From: CAG-791 sp963593905
GTDB lineage: Bacteria > Bacillota > Clostridia > Lachnospirales > Lachnospiraceae
Length of the DNA stretch: 46,950 nt
Reading direction: 5' to 3'
Assembly: GCA_963593905.1 (NCBI GenBank)
Contig: CAVBBL010000022.1
Location: 1 to 46,950 of the forward strand
Numbering within the stretch: position 1 is the first letter of the stretch; every line of letters begins with the position of its first letter. Below are positions 15,258 to 23,538 of this stretch, one piece after another. Below the pieces are notes generated by a model. The model was not told where the DNA came from. It saw only the letters and a list, made by a program, of their open reading frames with translations, and ran no database searches. Position numbers and translations under genes: made by a program.

Positions 15258-16751
15258 CTATTCTTCTGTATAGGCAAAGGCACACCGCAGAGCTCTCTGC
15301 CACCCCTGCAGACACTTCTCCCTCTCCTCCTCTTCCATCTTCGGTGTAAAAGTCCTGCCCAGTTTCCAGTTATCTTTGATTTCTTCTTTATCCTTCCAAT
15401 AGCCCACTGCCAGTCCTGCCAGATAGGCTGCCCCCAGAGCTGTGGTCTCTATACACCGAGGTCTGCGGACGATAGCTCCGATCAGGTCTGACTGAAACTG
15501 CATCAGAAAGTTATTGGCGCTGGCACCGCCGTCCACTTTTAGATCCGCCAGGGTAACCCCTGCATCCTCCTCCATGGCACGAATCACATCCGCTGACTGA
15601 TAGGCCACCGACTCCAGGGCAGCCCGAATGAAATGCTCTTTCTTGCATCCTCTGGTGATACCCACCACCGTACCCCTTGCATACTGATTCCAATAGGGTG
15701 CGCCCATGCCGGCGAAGGCAGGCACGATATAGACTCCCGCCGAATCCGGCACATCCACCGCATATTCCTCTGACTGCGCTGCCCTGCGGAGCATCCGCAT
15801 CTCATCCCGCAGCCACTGGATAATGGCACCGCCTACAAAGACGCTTCCCTCCAGAGCGTACTGTATGTCTCCTTCCCGGGAAGCCGCCACCGTAGTGATC
15901 AATCCATGGCCAGAGGTAATCAACTCCTTTCCGGTATTCATGAGCAGGAAACATCCTGTGCCGTAGGTATTCTTTACATCGCCGGGTGTAAAGCAGCACT
16001 GTCCGAAGAGGGCCGCCTGCTGATCCCCCGCCGCTCCGGCTATGGGAATCCTGCCTCCCAGAATATGCTCATCCGTATAGCCGTAAACCTTGCTGCTAGG
16101 CTGTACCTGTGGCAGAATCTGTGCCGGAATATGCAGCAGTTCCAGCAGTTCCTCATCCCATTGCAGGGTGTGGATATTAAAAAGCATGGTCCTGGACGCA
16201 TTGGTATAATCCGTCACGTGGACTTTTCCACCGGTCAGGTTGTAAATCAGCCAGCTATCCACAGTACCGAAGCAAATTTTCCCCTCTTTGGCCTTTTCTC
16301 TGGCGCCTTCTACATGATCTAAAATCCAGGCAATCTTGCTCCCGGAAAAATAGGCATCCGGCACCAGGCCGGTCTTCTCCCTGATCACGTCCGTGCACCC
16401 CTGTGCCTTCAGGTCATCAATCTGTTCTGCCGTGCGCCGGCACTGCCAGACGATGGCATTATAGATTGGCCGGCCGCTCTCCCGATCCCAGAGAATCGTG
16501 GTCTCCCGCTGATTGGTAATGCCGATGGCGGCAATATCCTTTGCACCGGCACCGATCTGCGCCATAGCCTCCATAGCCACCGCATACTGGGATGACCAGA
16601 TTTCCATAGGATCATGCTCCACCCAGCCGGGCCGGGGATAAATCTGCCCAAACTCTTTTTGTGCCATGGTGACAATCTGCCCCTGATGATCAAAAAGAAT
16701 CGCCCGGGAGCTGGTCGTCCCCTGATCCAACGCTAATACATATTTTGCCAT
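15258..16751 (-). CDS. glpK: Glycerol kinase
   Basis: A 497-residue FGGY-family kinase forming sn-glycerol 3-phosphate from glycerol and ATP. The N-terminal phosphate loop LALDQGTTSSRAI, the substrate segment TTILWDRESG, AAGDQQAALFGQ, and the C-terminal ATP-site region VDGGASANNFLMQFQSD are all present at family positions. AGAGG lies nine bases before the start. It is the last gene of a glycerol operon with two flavoproteins and a DUF1667 protein, which would oxidise the product to dihydroxyacetone phosphate. Its leader carries a degenerate hairpin cassette (copy h). Confidence 0.96.
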   Translation of the reverse strand: MAKYVLALDQGTTSSRAILFDHQGQIVTMAQKEFGQIYPRPGWVEHDPMEIWSSQYAVAMEAMAQIGAGAKDIAAIGITNQRETTILWDRESGRPIYNAIVWQCRRTAEQIDDLKAQGCTDVIREKTGLVPDAYFSGSKIAWILDHVEGAREKAKEGKICFGTVDSWLIYNLTGGKVHVTDYTNASRTMLFNIHTLQWDEELLELLHIPAQILPQVQPSSKVYGYTDEHILGGRIPIAGAAGDQQAALFGQCCFTPGDVKNTYGTGCFLLMNTGKELITSGHGLITTVAASREGDIQYALEGSVFVGGAIIQWLRDEMRMLRRAAQSEEYAVDVPDSAGVYIVPAFAGMGAPYWNQYARGTVVGITRGCKKEHFIRAALESVAYQSADVIRAMEEDAGVTLADLKVDGGASANNFLMQFQSDLIGAIVRRPRCIETTALGAAYLAGLAVGYWKDKEEIKDNWKLGRTFTPKMEEEEREKCLQGWQRALRCAFAYTEE

Positions 16752-16769
16752 ACACTGTTACCTCTCCAC

Positions 16770-16830
16770 GCTGCCGTTTATTGCGACATTACAAGGGAAA
16801 TTTCGCTCTTGCGAATTCTCCGATGCCATC
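16770..16830 (-). repeat. Hairpin cassette copy h, degenerate (leader of glpK)
   Basis: In mRNA sense it contains GCATCGGAGAATTCGC…GCGAAATT followed by a damaged GTCGCA…GGC arm before the GAGAGG site. It matches modules 3 and 4 of the full cassette. Confidence 0.55.
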
Positions 16831-16848
16831 CGATAAGAATGCCACAGT

Positions 16849-17217
16849 TCACTTTGGCTCCACGTTTTTAGTTGCCACCAGGCTTACTCCCAGACCGGCT
16901 ATATTCTCCGCCAGCACATCCCCAATATGCACCGGTGCCTTGGCCGTGACCGCATTGATTGCTTCCATACAATGAGCCATCTCACCCTTGGGAATATCCG
17001 CTTCTGTTTTAACCGAAACCACCGGCAAAAGGCCGCCTTCTACCCGCACAGTACTGGTCACAGTACGCACCGGATTGGTCACTTCATTGGCGGCATATTC
17101 CTTCCCTCTGGGACAGGAATTACCTAAAATATCCATGGTTCCGTCTTCTTTTTGTATCACTGTGATCTGACATCCAATAGGACAGCGGATACAGGTCAAT
17201 TCTGTTTTCTTTTCCAT
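16849..17217 (-). CDS. DUF1667 protein, small cysteine-rich partner of glycerol flavoproteins
   Basis: A 122-residue protein beginning MEKKTELTCIRCPIGC. The CxxCxxxC group plus CPRGKEYA gives four N-terminal cysteines arranged as a metal or iron-sulfur site, followed by a small C-terminal domain (VHIGDVLAENIAGLGVSLVATK). DUF1667 proteins are commonly encoded with GlpA-like and pyridine-nucleotide flavoproteins, and here the gene sits between a flavoprotein gene (24-base gap) and glpK. A redox-coupling role is inference. The ATG at 17217 is chosen for its GGAGAG site; a TTG at 17244 overlapping the upstream stop is less likely. Confidence 0.85.
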   Translation of the reverse strand: MEKKTELTCIRCPIGCQITVIQKEDGTMDILGNSCPRGKEYAANEVTNPVRTVTSTVRVEGGLLPVVSVKTEADIPKGEMAHCMEAINAVTAKAPVHIGDVLAENIAGLGVSLVATKNVEPK

Positions 17218-17240
17218 AGTTATCTCTCCGGGCCTTTCTT

Positions 17241-18566
17241 TCAAACTTGCTCCTCTATGCGAACAGTAATGCTCTCTAATCCAGATATCGCCTCCAGCTC
17301 GCTCTTTTTCAGGATCACCTGTTCCATCTCTCCCGGTGTCAGAATTCTCTTTTTCAGGGTGCGGATGTTTTGGCCGCCTGCCTCCACCACTACAGAAGCG
17401 TCCTTGTATACACCTCCCACCCGGAAGCGGATGCGCTGCAGGTCCGCCATGTGGGAAAGACGAATGAAGGAAGGTACCGTGTAGCGAACGCCATCTCCTG
17501 TAAGAATTGGAATTGTGGCTTCTGTTTCACTATTTCCTGCTGTTTTTTTCTCTTCTTTATCTGTTGTTACTTCCTGTTCCCTTATGTAATCCGCTGCACA
17601 CTGACCGGCTGTGGCCGCTTCCTCTGACACATAGTCCACCAGATCATGCACATGCAATACGTTGCCGCAGGCAAAAACCCCGGAAATATTGGTCTCCAGG
17701 GACTCATTCACCACCGGCCCGTTGGTCACCGGGGAGAGCTCCACCCCCATCTGCCAGGACAGCTCATTCTCCGGCAGCAATCCGCAGGATAAAAGCAATG
17801 TGTCACAGGTATAGGTTTCTTCTGTTCCGGGGATAGGCTTTCTGTCCGGTCCCACCTCGGCGATGGTCACTGCCTCCACCCGTTCTCTTCCCTGAATATC
17901 CACTACCGTATGACTTAGCTTAAGGGGAATGCCGAAATCATCTAGGCATTGGACGATATTGCGCTTTAATCCACCGGAATAAGGCATCAATTCCGCTACC
18001 ACCTTCACCTTTGCCCCCTCCAGTGTCATACGCCTTGCCATGATCAGGCCGATATCTCCGGAGCCAAGGATCACTACCTCCTTACCCGGCATCCTTCCCT
18101 CTATATTTACAAAGCGCTGGGCCGTCCCTGCAGAGTAGATGCCTGCCGGCCGATAGCCGGGAATATTCAATGCGCCCCTGGGACGCTCCCGACAGCCCAT
18201 AGCCAGAATCACTGCCTCTGCCCGAATAGTGAAAAGACCTTTCTCCTTGCTCATGGCCGTCAGAATCTTTTCTCCGTCATGATCTGCTGTGATGTCGATC
18301 ACAATCGTATGCAGCAGATAGGGAACCTTGTCCTCTTTTACCTTATCAATAAATCTGGCAGCGTATTCCGGCCCCGTGAGTTCCTCCTTAAAGGTATGCA
18401 GACCGAAGCCATTGTGAATACATTGATTCAGGATACCGCCCAGAGACTCATCTCTCTCCAAAATCAGGATTTCTTCTGCCGGTATACCTGCCTTCTGTGC
18501 CCCATCGGCAGCAGCCAGCCCAGCCGGCCCGCCGCCTACAATTGCTATTTTTACTCTTCTGTCCAT
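17241..18566 (-). CDS. NAD(P)/FAD-dependent oxidoreductase of the glycerol operon
   Basis: A 441-residue two-dinucleotide-binding flavoprotein. An N-terminal FAD site IAIVGGGPAGLAAADGA and a second Rossmann site VVILGSGDIGLIMARRM are clear, and VFACGNVLHVHDLVDYVSEE is the second FAD-contact motif. It resembles the opine/hydrogen-cyanide-synthase B-like subunits found beside GlpA-type dehydrogenases. It probably accepts electrons from the neighbouring DAO-type flavoprotein during glycerol 3-phosphate oxidation. The start at 18566 follows GGGG; the Met four codons earlier lacks a ribosome site. Confidence 0.88.
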   Translation of the reverse strand: MDRRVKIAIVGGGPAGLAAADGAQKAGIPAEEILILERDESLGGILNQCIHNGFGLHTFKEELTGPEYAARFIDKVKEDKVPYLLHTIVIDITADHDGEKILTAMSKEKGLFTIRAEAVILAMGCRERPRGALNIPGYRPAGIYSAGTAQRFVNIEGRMPGKEVVILGSGDIGLIMARRMTLEGAKVKVVAELMPYSGGLKRNIVQCLDDFGIPLKLSHTVVDIQGRERVEAVTIAEVGPDRKPIPGTEETYTCDTLLLSCGLLPENELSWQMGVELSPVTNGPVVNESLETNISGVFACGNVLHVHDLVDYVSEEAATAGQCAADYIREQEVTTDKEEKKTAGNSETEATIPILTGDGVRYTVPSFIRLSHMADLQRIRFRVGGVYKDASVVVEAGGQNIRTLKKRILTPGEMEQVILKKSELEAISGLESITVRIEEQV

Positions 18567-18579
18567 TTTAATCCCCATT

Positions 18580-18743
18580 TCTGAGCAGTTATGCTGCGAA
18601 GAGACAACGAGAATTTCAGATTCTCTTAATCGAATTCCTAATTCGATTTGTCATCGGGACTATTTGTTTCGCAGAAACAAATAGCTGTGTGAAAACAATG
18701 AGAATCGGAGATTCTCATTTGCCATCAGGCATATTTTTCACAC
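18580..18743 (-). repeat. Hairpin cassette copy g, type II (leader of the flavoprotein gene)
   Basis: In mRNA sense four to five stem-loops follow one another. They are GTGTGAAAA/TTTTCACAC enclosing a GCC-TGAT-GGC loop and ATGAGAATC/GATTCTCAT; CTATTTGTTT/AAACAAATAG; AATCGAATT/AATTCGATT; GAGAAT/ATTCTC; and GCAG/CTGC. The order matches copy f. Confidence 0.7.
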
Positions 18744-18763
18744 CAATCTCTTTAAAATACAAT

Positions 18764-20320
18764 TTATTTCGTTTTACCTTTTAGTAATCCGGAATCCGGC
18801 CCGTTTTTAAGAATCTCGTCCTCATCTATTCCCAGCTCTCTGGCCAGTATCTCCACCTGCTTCGGAGTGCAGAACCCGGCCTGGCATCTGCCCATCCCTG
18901 CTCTGACTCTTCGCTTGATGCCGTCTAAGGTAGTGGCGCCGAGAGGCCTGCGAATGGCATCCACGATTTCTCCTTCCGTCACCAGCTCGCAGCGACAGAC
19001 CACGCTGCCGTAAAGAGGGTTCTCTGCAATCAGTCGTTTCTTTTCCTCCTCTGTAGCCAATGCCATACTGGGAATCCCCTGTCTCTTTGCCACAAAGTTC
19101 TCTTTGGCAGGTGCCGGTGCCTTCTCCTGAATAAGCGCGGCCACATATTCTCCGATGGCCGGCGCACTGGTCAGTCCCGGCGACTCAATGCCTGCCGCAT
19201 CAAAGAAGCCCGGGGCATCCACCGCCTCTTCGATAACGAAATCATCTCCGTCCTCGTGGGCACGAAGACCGGCAAAGGAGGTAATCGCCTGTCTGGAGGG
19301 AATGTGCTCAGCGGACAAGCCTGTCCTTGACAAAATAACCTCCAGTCCATCCGATGTCGTATTGGTCTCTTCCTTATCCTCCACATCCTCTGCAGTGGGT
19401 CCAAGCAGCAGATTGCCATGGGCGGTAGGCGTCACCAGCACACCCTTTCCCATAATGGTAGGACATTGGAAAATCGTGGCATTTACAAAGGCACCGGTCT
19501 TTTTATCCAGCAGAATATATTCTCCCCGTCGAGGCGTGATATGCAGCTTTTTGCCGCTCACCATATTATGAATTACGTCCGCATAGACACCGGCGGCATT
19601 TACCACCATTTTGGTTTCATATATGCCGTTGTTGGTCTTGATTCTGTAAAAGCACTCGTTCTCCTTCGCTTTTTCTCCTTCTTTTTTCTGATCCGGACAT
19701 TCTTTTTCCTGCTTCACAAACTCTGTTTTCTGGACTGCATGGCTCTTTTCCCCTTCCGTGCAGACCTTATCGGATTTAACGCTGTCCGTTCGCTTAATCT
19801 CTTCTACCTGCGTACGGAAAAAGAATTCCACCCCATTGACGTTGGCATTCTCCGCCAGCGCAATGGTGAGAAGGAAGGGATCCACGATACCGCCGGTGGG
19901 CGCATACAGTGCCTCTGTCACCTGCCCGCTTAAATTCGGCTCCAGTCTGCGCACCTCATCTCCTGAAAGCAGCTGCAGCTTTTCCACACCGTTGGCTATA
20001 CCCTTGTCATAGAGGTCCTGCAAAATCTCATGATTTTCCCTGGAAAACCCCAGCACAATAGAGCCATTCCGTCGATAGGGGAAATCCAACTCCTTTGACA
20101 ACTCTTCCATCATCTGACTGCCGCGAATATTCATGCGTGCCTTCATGCTGCCAGGCTTAGCATCATAGCCTGCGTGGGCTATGCCGCTGTTGGCCTTGCT
20201 GGTGCCTTCACACACATCCCCGCATCGTTCTAAGACTGCCACCTTCCGCTGTCTCCGGGACAGCTCCCTGGCAATGGCACAGCCTGTCACACCTGCGCCG
20301 ATTATAATGACATCATACAT
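18764..20320 (-). CDS. DAO-type FAD oxidoreductase with BFD-like [2Fe-2S] domain (glycerol 3-phosphate dehydrogenase-like)
   Basis: A 518-residue flavoprotein. The N-terminal FAD site is IIIGAGVTGCAIARELS, and the DAO catalytic fold runs to about residue 420. The C-terminal domain has CRC…GRCQAGFC cysteines (CxC and CxxxxC) typical of BFD-like iron-sulfur domains. It is like the A subunit of anaerobic glycerol 3-phosphate dehydrogenase, and its position at the head of an operon ending in glpK supports this. Residues ~185-235 are an unusual Lys/Glu/Ser-rich insertion inside the FAD/substrate domain that relatives generally lack. GGAAGG precedes the start by eight bases. L-2-hydroxyglutarate oxidase-like activity is the alternative reading. 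Confidence 0.85.
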   Translation of the reverse strand: MYDVIIIGAGVTGCAIARELSRRQRKVAVLERCGDVCEGTSKANSGIAHAGYDAKPGSMKARMNIRGSQMMEELSKELDFPYRRNGSIVLGFSRENHEILQDLYDKGIANGVEKLQLLSGDEVRRLEPNLSGQVTEALYAPTGGIVDPFLLTIALAENANVNGVEFFFRTQVEEIKRTDSVKSDKVCTEGEKSHAVQKTEFVKQEKECPDQKKEGEKAKENECFYRIKTNNGIYETKMVVNAAGVYADVIHNMVSGKKLHITPRRGEYILLDKKTGAFVNATIFQCPTIMGKGVLVTPTAHGNLLLGPTAEDVEDKEETNTTSDGLEVILSRTGLSAEHIPSRQAITSFAGLRAHEDGDDFVIEEAVDAPGFFDAAGIESPGLTSAPAIGEYVAALIQEKAPAPAKENFVAKRQGIPSMALATEEEKKRLIAENPLYGSVVCRCELVTEGEIVDAIRRPLGATTLDGIKRRVRAGMGRCQAGFCTPKQVEILARELGIDEDEILKNGPDSGLLKGKTK

Positions 20321-20578
20321 AAGAACTTCCTTCCCTTATCTGCCACTTTATTATTGCTGCATAATTTCGTTGTATTGTTGTATCATTGTGCATATTGCCT
20401 TTTAAAAATTCCATTACAGAGAGGTACAGAGTATTACTGCTCAATCTTTTCCCCACTCCCACCTCTATCACAAACAATAATAACATTTTTATTTTGGAAT
20501 TTGATGATTATTTAAGCATTTTTGTCGCAATGTGCACACGAGTGTTCATTGATAGATTCTTTACTGCTGCTGAATCAT

Positions 20579-20626
20579 ACAACAAGACCCGTATTTTGCG
20601 AGAGACTTCGCAAAACTACGGGCCCT
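20579..20626. other. Strong inverted repeat between the glycerol operon and the methyltransferase gene
   Basis: CCCGTATTTTGCGA pairs with TCGCAAAACTACGGG around a six-base loop, and the arms extend to AACA/TGTT. Neither side has a clean U run. The rest of 20321-20731 is non-coding; it holds the leader of the flavoprotein gene and a second hairpin at 20657-20733. Confidence 0.6.
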
Positions 20627-20656
20627 GTTACTTTTGGTTTCCTATAAAATTATTTA

Positions 20657-20733
20657 GATTGGAAAGCTCAGGGGGCCACAGGTGCACATGTAAGCGTCTG
20701 GTAAGCATCTCAGGAAGCACACGCTTTCCAATC
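20657..20733 (-). terminator. 3'-end hairpin of the RNA methyltransferase gene
   Basis: GATTGGAAAGC and GCTTTCCAATC pair across a ~55-base loop that holds smaller stems. The upstream arm overlaps the stop codon. It lacks a U run, so terminator function is only possible. Confidence 0.4.
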
Positions 20734-21574
20734 AGCGTCTGCGCAGTTCCCAGAAGGCCACCGCACTGGCTGCCGCCACATTCAGGGAATCCACACCGTG
20801 AGACATGGGAATCATCACGGTATAGTCCGCCCTATCTATCGTCTCCGGCTTAAGTCCCTCTCCTTCTGTCCCCAGAATCACAGCAAGTTTCTCCTGTCCG
20901 ACCAGTACAGGAGCATCCACCGACAGTGCATCCTCCCGCAAGGCCATAGCCGCCGTGCGAAATCCCATAATTTTTAACTGTGCCATGGCCTTTTCCGGCC
21001 AGTCCTCTGCCTCCAATACTGTCCAGGGAATCTGAAATACTGTCCCCATGCTGACTCTGGCGGCACGTCTATACAGAGGATCCGCACAGCCATGTGTCAG
21101 AACCACCGCGTCCATATGCATGGCTGCAGCGGAGCGCATGATGGCTCCCACATTGGTAGGATTTACCACCTCCTCCAAAACAGCGATACGCTTTGCCTGC
21201 CTGCACAATGTCTCCATCGCAGGCAGGGGGCGTCTTCGCATAGCACATAAGAGTCCCCTGGTCAGCGTAAAGCCGGTCAATTCCGTCAGCACCTCGTAAG
21301 ACGCTGTATACACCGGTACTTCAAAAGGGCACTCCCGGAGCAGCTGCACCGTCTCCCCAGTATCAGCCATGACGGGTTTCTCATCTCCCAAAAAGGAAAG
21401 GGGCTCATAGCCGGCATCCAGAGCACGGCGGATCACTTTGGGGCTTTCCGCGATGAAAATACCAAGGTCAGGCTCATAGTAATGATAGAGTTGGTTTTCC
21501 CGCAAGTGAGCGTATACTTTCAGGGCTGGTGCGTCCAGGTTTCTGATCTGTTCTCGATTCTTTTCTATATTCAT
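20732..21574 (-). CDS. TrmH/SpoU-family RNA 2'-O-methyltransferase
   Basis: A 280-residue SPOUT methyltransferase. The three family motifs are present: NPTNVGAIMRSAAAM, VILGTEGEGLKPE and IPMSHGVDSLNVAAASAVAF, which together form the trefoil-knot SAM site. An N-terminal ~100-residue substrate-binding domain of the L30e type precedes them. It methylates a ribose in rRNA or tRNA; the target base cannot be told. GAGAGGTAAC precedes the ATG. It is a single gene. Confidence 0.9.
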   Translation of the reverse strand: MNIEKNREQIRNLDAPALKVYAHLRENQLYHYYEPDLGIFIAESPKVIRRALDAGYEPLSFLGDEKPVMADTGETVQLLRECPFEVPVYTASYEVLTELTGFTLTRGLLCAMRRRPLPAMETLCRQAKRIAVLEEVVNPTNVGAIMRSAAAMHMDAVVLTHGCADPLYRRAARVSMGTVFQIPWTVLEAEDWPEKAMAQLKIMGFRTAAMALREDALSVDAPVLVGQEKLAVILGTEGEGLKPETIDRADYTVMIPMSHGVDSLNVAAASAVAFWELRRR

Positions 21575-21763
21575 AGTTACCTCTCATAGTAAAGTCTGTC
21601 TGCAACAGCGTGAGGAGGAGTCTGCTATTTTATTATAGCAAAGCAGTGTTTTATTTACAGTTTGTATAATGGCTATATCTGCATTTAGAGATAATTGTTC
21701 TCTGTAAATATGCGCTGTGCTTTGCTCTGACTGATAATCAATTAAATCTGGTGCCGCCCGACC

Positions 21764-22011
21764 ATGTACCGGAGCGCGGCAGATGTCTCGCACCATGCAC
21801 TTTGCACTGTTTTGCTAAGGCTTGCCTCTCGCCTTCGGATGGCCGGCCCTTAACTCGCAGCCCCGCCTGATGCGGGTCTGCTCAGACAGGCGGGCCTATC
21901 GGGCGCGCTCTGAAAGCGCGTCCGATACCATCCTGCGGCTTCGATGCAAACCTAAGCAAAACTGGCGCGCAGTGCAAAGGATGCGAGCCATTCTGCCGCG
22001 CCCCGGTACAT
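21764..22011 (+). repeat. 248-bp long-hairpin element, copy B
   Basis: Same length and orientation as copy A. Termini ATGTACCGG/CCGGTACAT differ from copy A at position 4 on both arms and so stay complementary. The central stem GCAGCCCC…CTGC also carries a paired change. It lies in the ~840-bp gap between the methyltransferase gene and the divergently read DUF2798 gene. Confidence 0.85.
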
Positions 22012-22198
22012 TACATTTTGCCTTTCCGGCCATTTCACAAGCTACTTCCCATACATCAGAGTCTTTGTCTGCAAAGCAGACCGCATATCTGGATTAATAA
22101 ATCTCTATATCGCAGGGTGTAAATTTCCATGAAACATTTCTACAAAAATTTTCCATGCAGCATTTCTACAGAAATTGATTGGCCTGTAAAGTGTAGTC

Positions 22199-22246
22199 GT
22201 ATTTTATTTTGTATTTTATTTTGTATTTTATTTTGTATTTTATTTT
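22199..22246. repeat. Four tandem copies of a 12-bp AT-rich unit
   Basis: GTATTTTATTTT is repeated exactly four times, just upstream of the DUF2798 promoter. A preceding imperfect pair of 24-26-bp units (CATTTCTACA core) spans 22128-22178. Confidence 0.85.
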
Positions 22247-22269
22247 CTCTGTTTTAGATAAAATCCGAC

Positions 22270-22297
22270 TTGCTTTTTTGTGCGTTTTTGCTATAAT
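22270..22297 (+). promoter_or_regulatory. Promoter of the DUF2798 gene
   Basis: TTGCTT and TATAAT with a 16-base spacer. The leader from ~22304 to 22416 contains a terminator-like hairpin. Confidence 0.6.
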
Positions 22298-22347
22298 GGT
22301 GGAGATAAAATTTCACAGCGTAAAGACTTTGGTATAAATTGGAAACG

Positions 22348-22392
22348 ACACAAGTGTATGTGCTTGATAACGAACAACACGTGTGTTTTTTT
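22348..22392 (+). terminator. Attenuator-like hairpin in the DUF2798 leader
   Basis: ACACAAGTGT pairs with ACACGTGTGT (one mismatch) and is followed by seven T, all upstream of the AGGAGG ribosome site. Premature termination would silence the gene unless an alternative fold forms in the ~45 bases upstream. Confidence 0.55.
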
Positions 22393-22416
22393 GCGCCCTT
22401 TTTTAGGAGGTAAGTT

Positions 22417-22908
22417 ATGCCAAAGACACGTTTTCAGAATGTTATTTTCACTCTCATGATGGCTTTTCTCATGGTTTATGCCATGATCTGCTACAACATC
22501 GCCTTAAACCGCGGCGGTATGACCAATGAAGTATTTCTGCTGGCCTTTCACGAGTTGGTCATCATGTGGCCCATCGCTTTCATCCTGGAGTTCTTTATCA
22601 TCGATAAAGTAGCGCACGCCATTGCTTTCCGTGTAGTAACACCCAAGGATCGTCCCTTCGCCATCACCGCAGCTATCTCCATCTCCATCGTCATTACCAT
22701 GTGCCCTATTATGAGCCTGATTGCCACGATTCTCTTTAAGAATGCCGGTTCTCAGTTCATCTCTGTATGGCTGCAGACCGTTGCTTTTAATTTCCCCATG
22801 GCATTTTTCTGGCAGCTTTGCTACTGCGGCCCTATCGTCCGTTTCCTGTTCCGTCTGTTGTTTGCAAAGCAGCTTAGGGAAGATGCTGCCGCAGGCACCG
22901 CTCACTAA
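22417..22908 (+). CDS. DUF2798 family membrane protein
   Basis: A 163-residue protein with four hydrophobic segments at roughly residues 8-28, 42-65, 83-107 and 118-140. The N-terminal PKTRFQNVIFTLMMAFLMVYAMICYN and the internal PIAFILEFF / VVTPKDRPFAI arrangement match DUF2798, a small membrane family without known function. TTAGGAGG is seven bases before the start. It stands alone with its own promoter and a terminator-like leader hairpin, so conditional expression is likely. No substrate or partner can be inferred. Confidence 0.82.
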   Translation: MPKTRFQNVIFTLMMAFLMVYAMICYNIALNRGGMTNEVFLLAFHELVIMWPIAFILEFFIIDKVAHAIAFRVVTPKDRPFAITAAISISIVITMCPIMSLIATILFKNAGSQFISVWLQTVAFNFPMAFFWQLCYCGPIVRFLFRLLFAKQLREDAAAGTAH

Positions 22909-23029
22909 TCAACACGCTTAATACATGGTCATCTCTGACGGTCAGGATTTGTCATCAATCACTACCAATTGCGTGTGAATCTGTGAATGGCGGCATCGTC
23001 AGCAAATGCCTCATTTCTTTTATTACCAC

Positions 23030-23058
23030 TTGACAGCAGTAAAGCATAGGTTTATCAT
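23030..23058 (+). promoter_or_regulatory. Promoter of the T-box-trpXYZ operon
   Basis: TTGACA and TATCAT are 17 bases apart; transcription would start about 25 bases before T-box stem I. Confidence 0.75.
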
Positions 23059-23090
23059 GATTTCAATTTCATGAATCACAGATAAGCCAA

Positions 23091-23357
23091 TGACGAAGAA
23101 GAGTAAGCGATTTGCGAAAGCACAGAGAGCTGCCGATGGTGGGAAGGCGGTATGGAGCGATTTGCCGAATGGACTTCTGAGGTGACCCGGGAACGGAACC
23201 CGTTATCAATCACGAGCGCATGATTGTGCGTGCAAAGCGGCCTTTGTATTGACAGGCAATTTGAGTGGTACCGCGATAGTGGATGATGATTTTGATCATT
23301 TGATCTCATTGTTTATTAGCGCCTCAAGGATAGGAATATCCTTGAGGCGTTTTTTTG
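23091..23357 (+). ncRNA. T-box riboswitch, tryptophan specifier
   Basis: Stem I opens with TGACGAAGAAGAGTA. The loop region with AGAGAGC and GGTGGGAAGGC follows, and GAATGGACTTCTGAG places the specifier codon TGG (Trp) at 23170-23172. The T-box motif GAGTGGTACCGCG at 23263-23275 provides the bulge that pairs with uncharged tRNA. A terminator at 23320-23357 completes the leader. Low charging of tRNA-Trp would allow read-through into trpXYZ. Confidence 0.9.
23320..23357 (+). terminator. T-box regulated terminator
   Basis: CGCCTCAAGGATA pairs perfectly with TATCCTTGAGGCG around GGAA, followed by seven T. It lies directly before hairpin cassette c. Confidence 0.9.
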
Positions 23358-23364
23358 TTGTACA

Positions 23365-23524
23365 GCCGCAGACATGCTGCGGCAGAAGGAGGCTAATAAA
23401 TCCAAATCGTCTGATGACGATTCGGATTTATTGCAGCAACGCCGTAAACGGCATTGCTGCTTTATCGCATCGGAGAATTCGCCTTCGCGAAATTCTCCTC
23501 GCGCAGCCGCAGACAAGCTGCGGC
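23365..23524 (+). repeat. Hairpin cassette copy c (leader of trpX)
   Basis: It begins with a lone module 4 (GCCGCAG…CTGCGGC) plus AGAAGGAGG with no gene behind it. A full cassette follows. Its modules are AATAAATCC…GGATTTATT with a GTC-TGAT-GAC loop; GCAGCAA…TTGCTGC with the GTAAACG loop; GGAGAATTCGC…GCGAAATTCTCC; and GCCGCAG…CTGCGGC, then AGAAGGAGG before the trpX ATG. Confidence 0.85.
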
Positions 23525-23538
23525 AGAAGGAGGGAATT

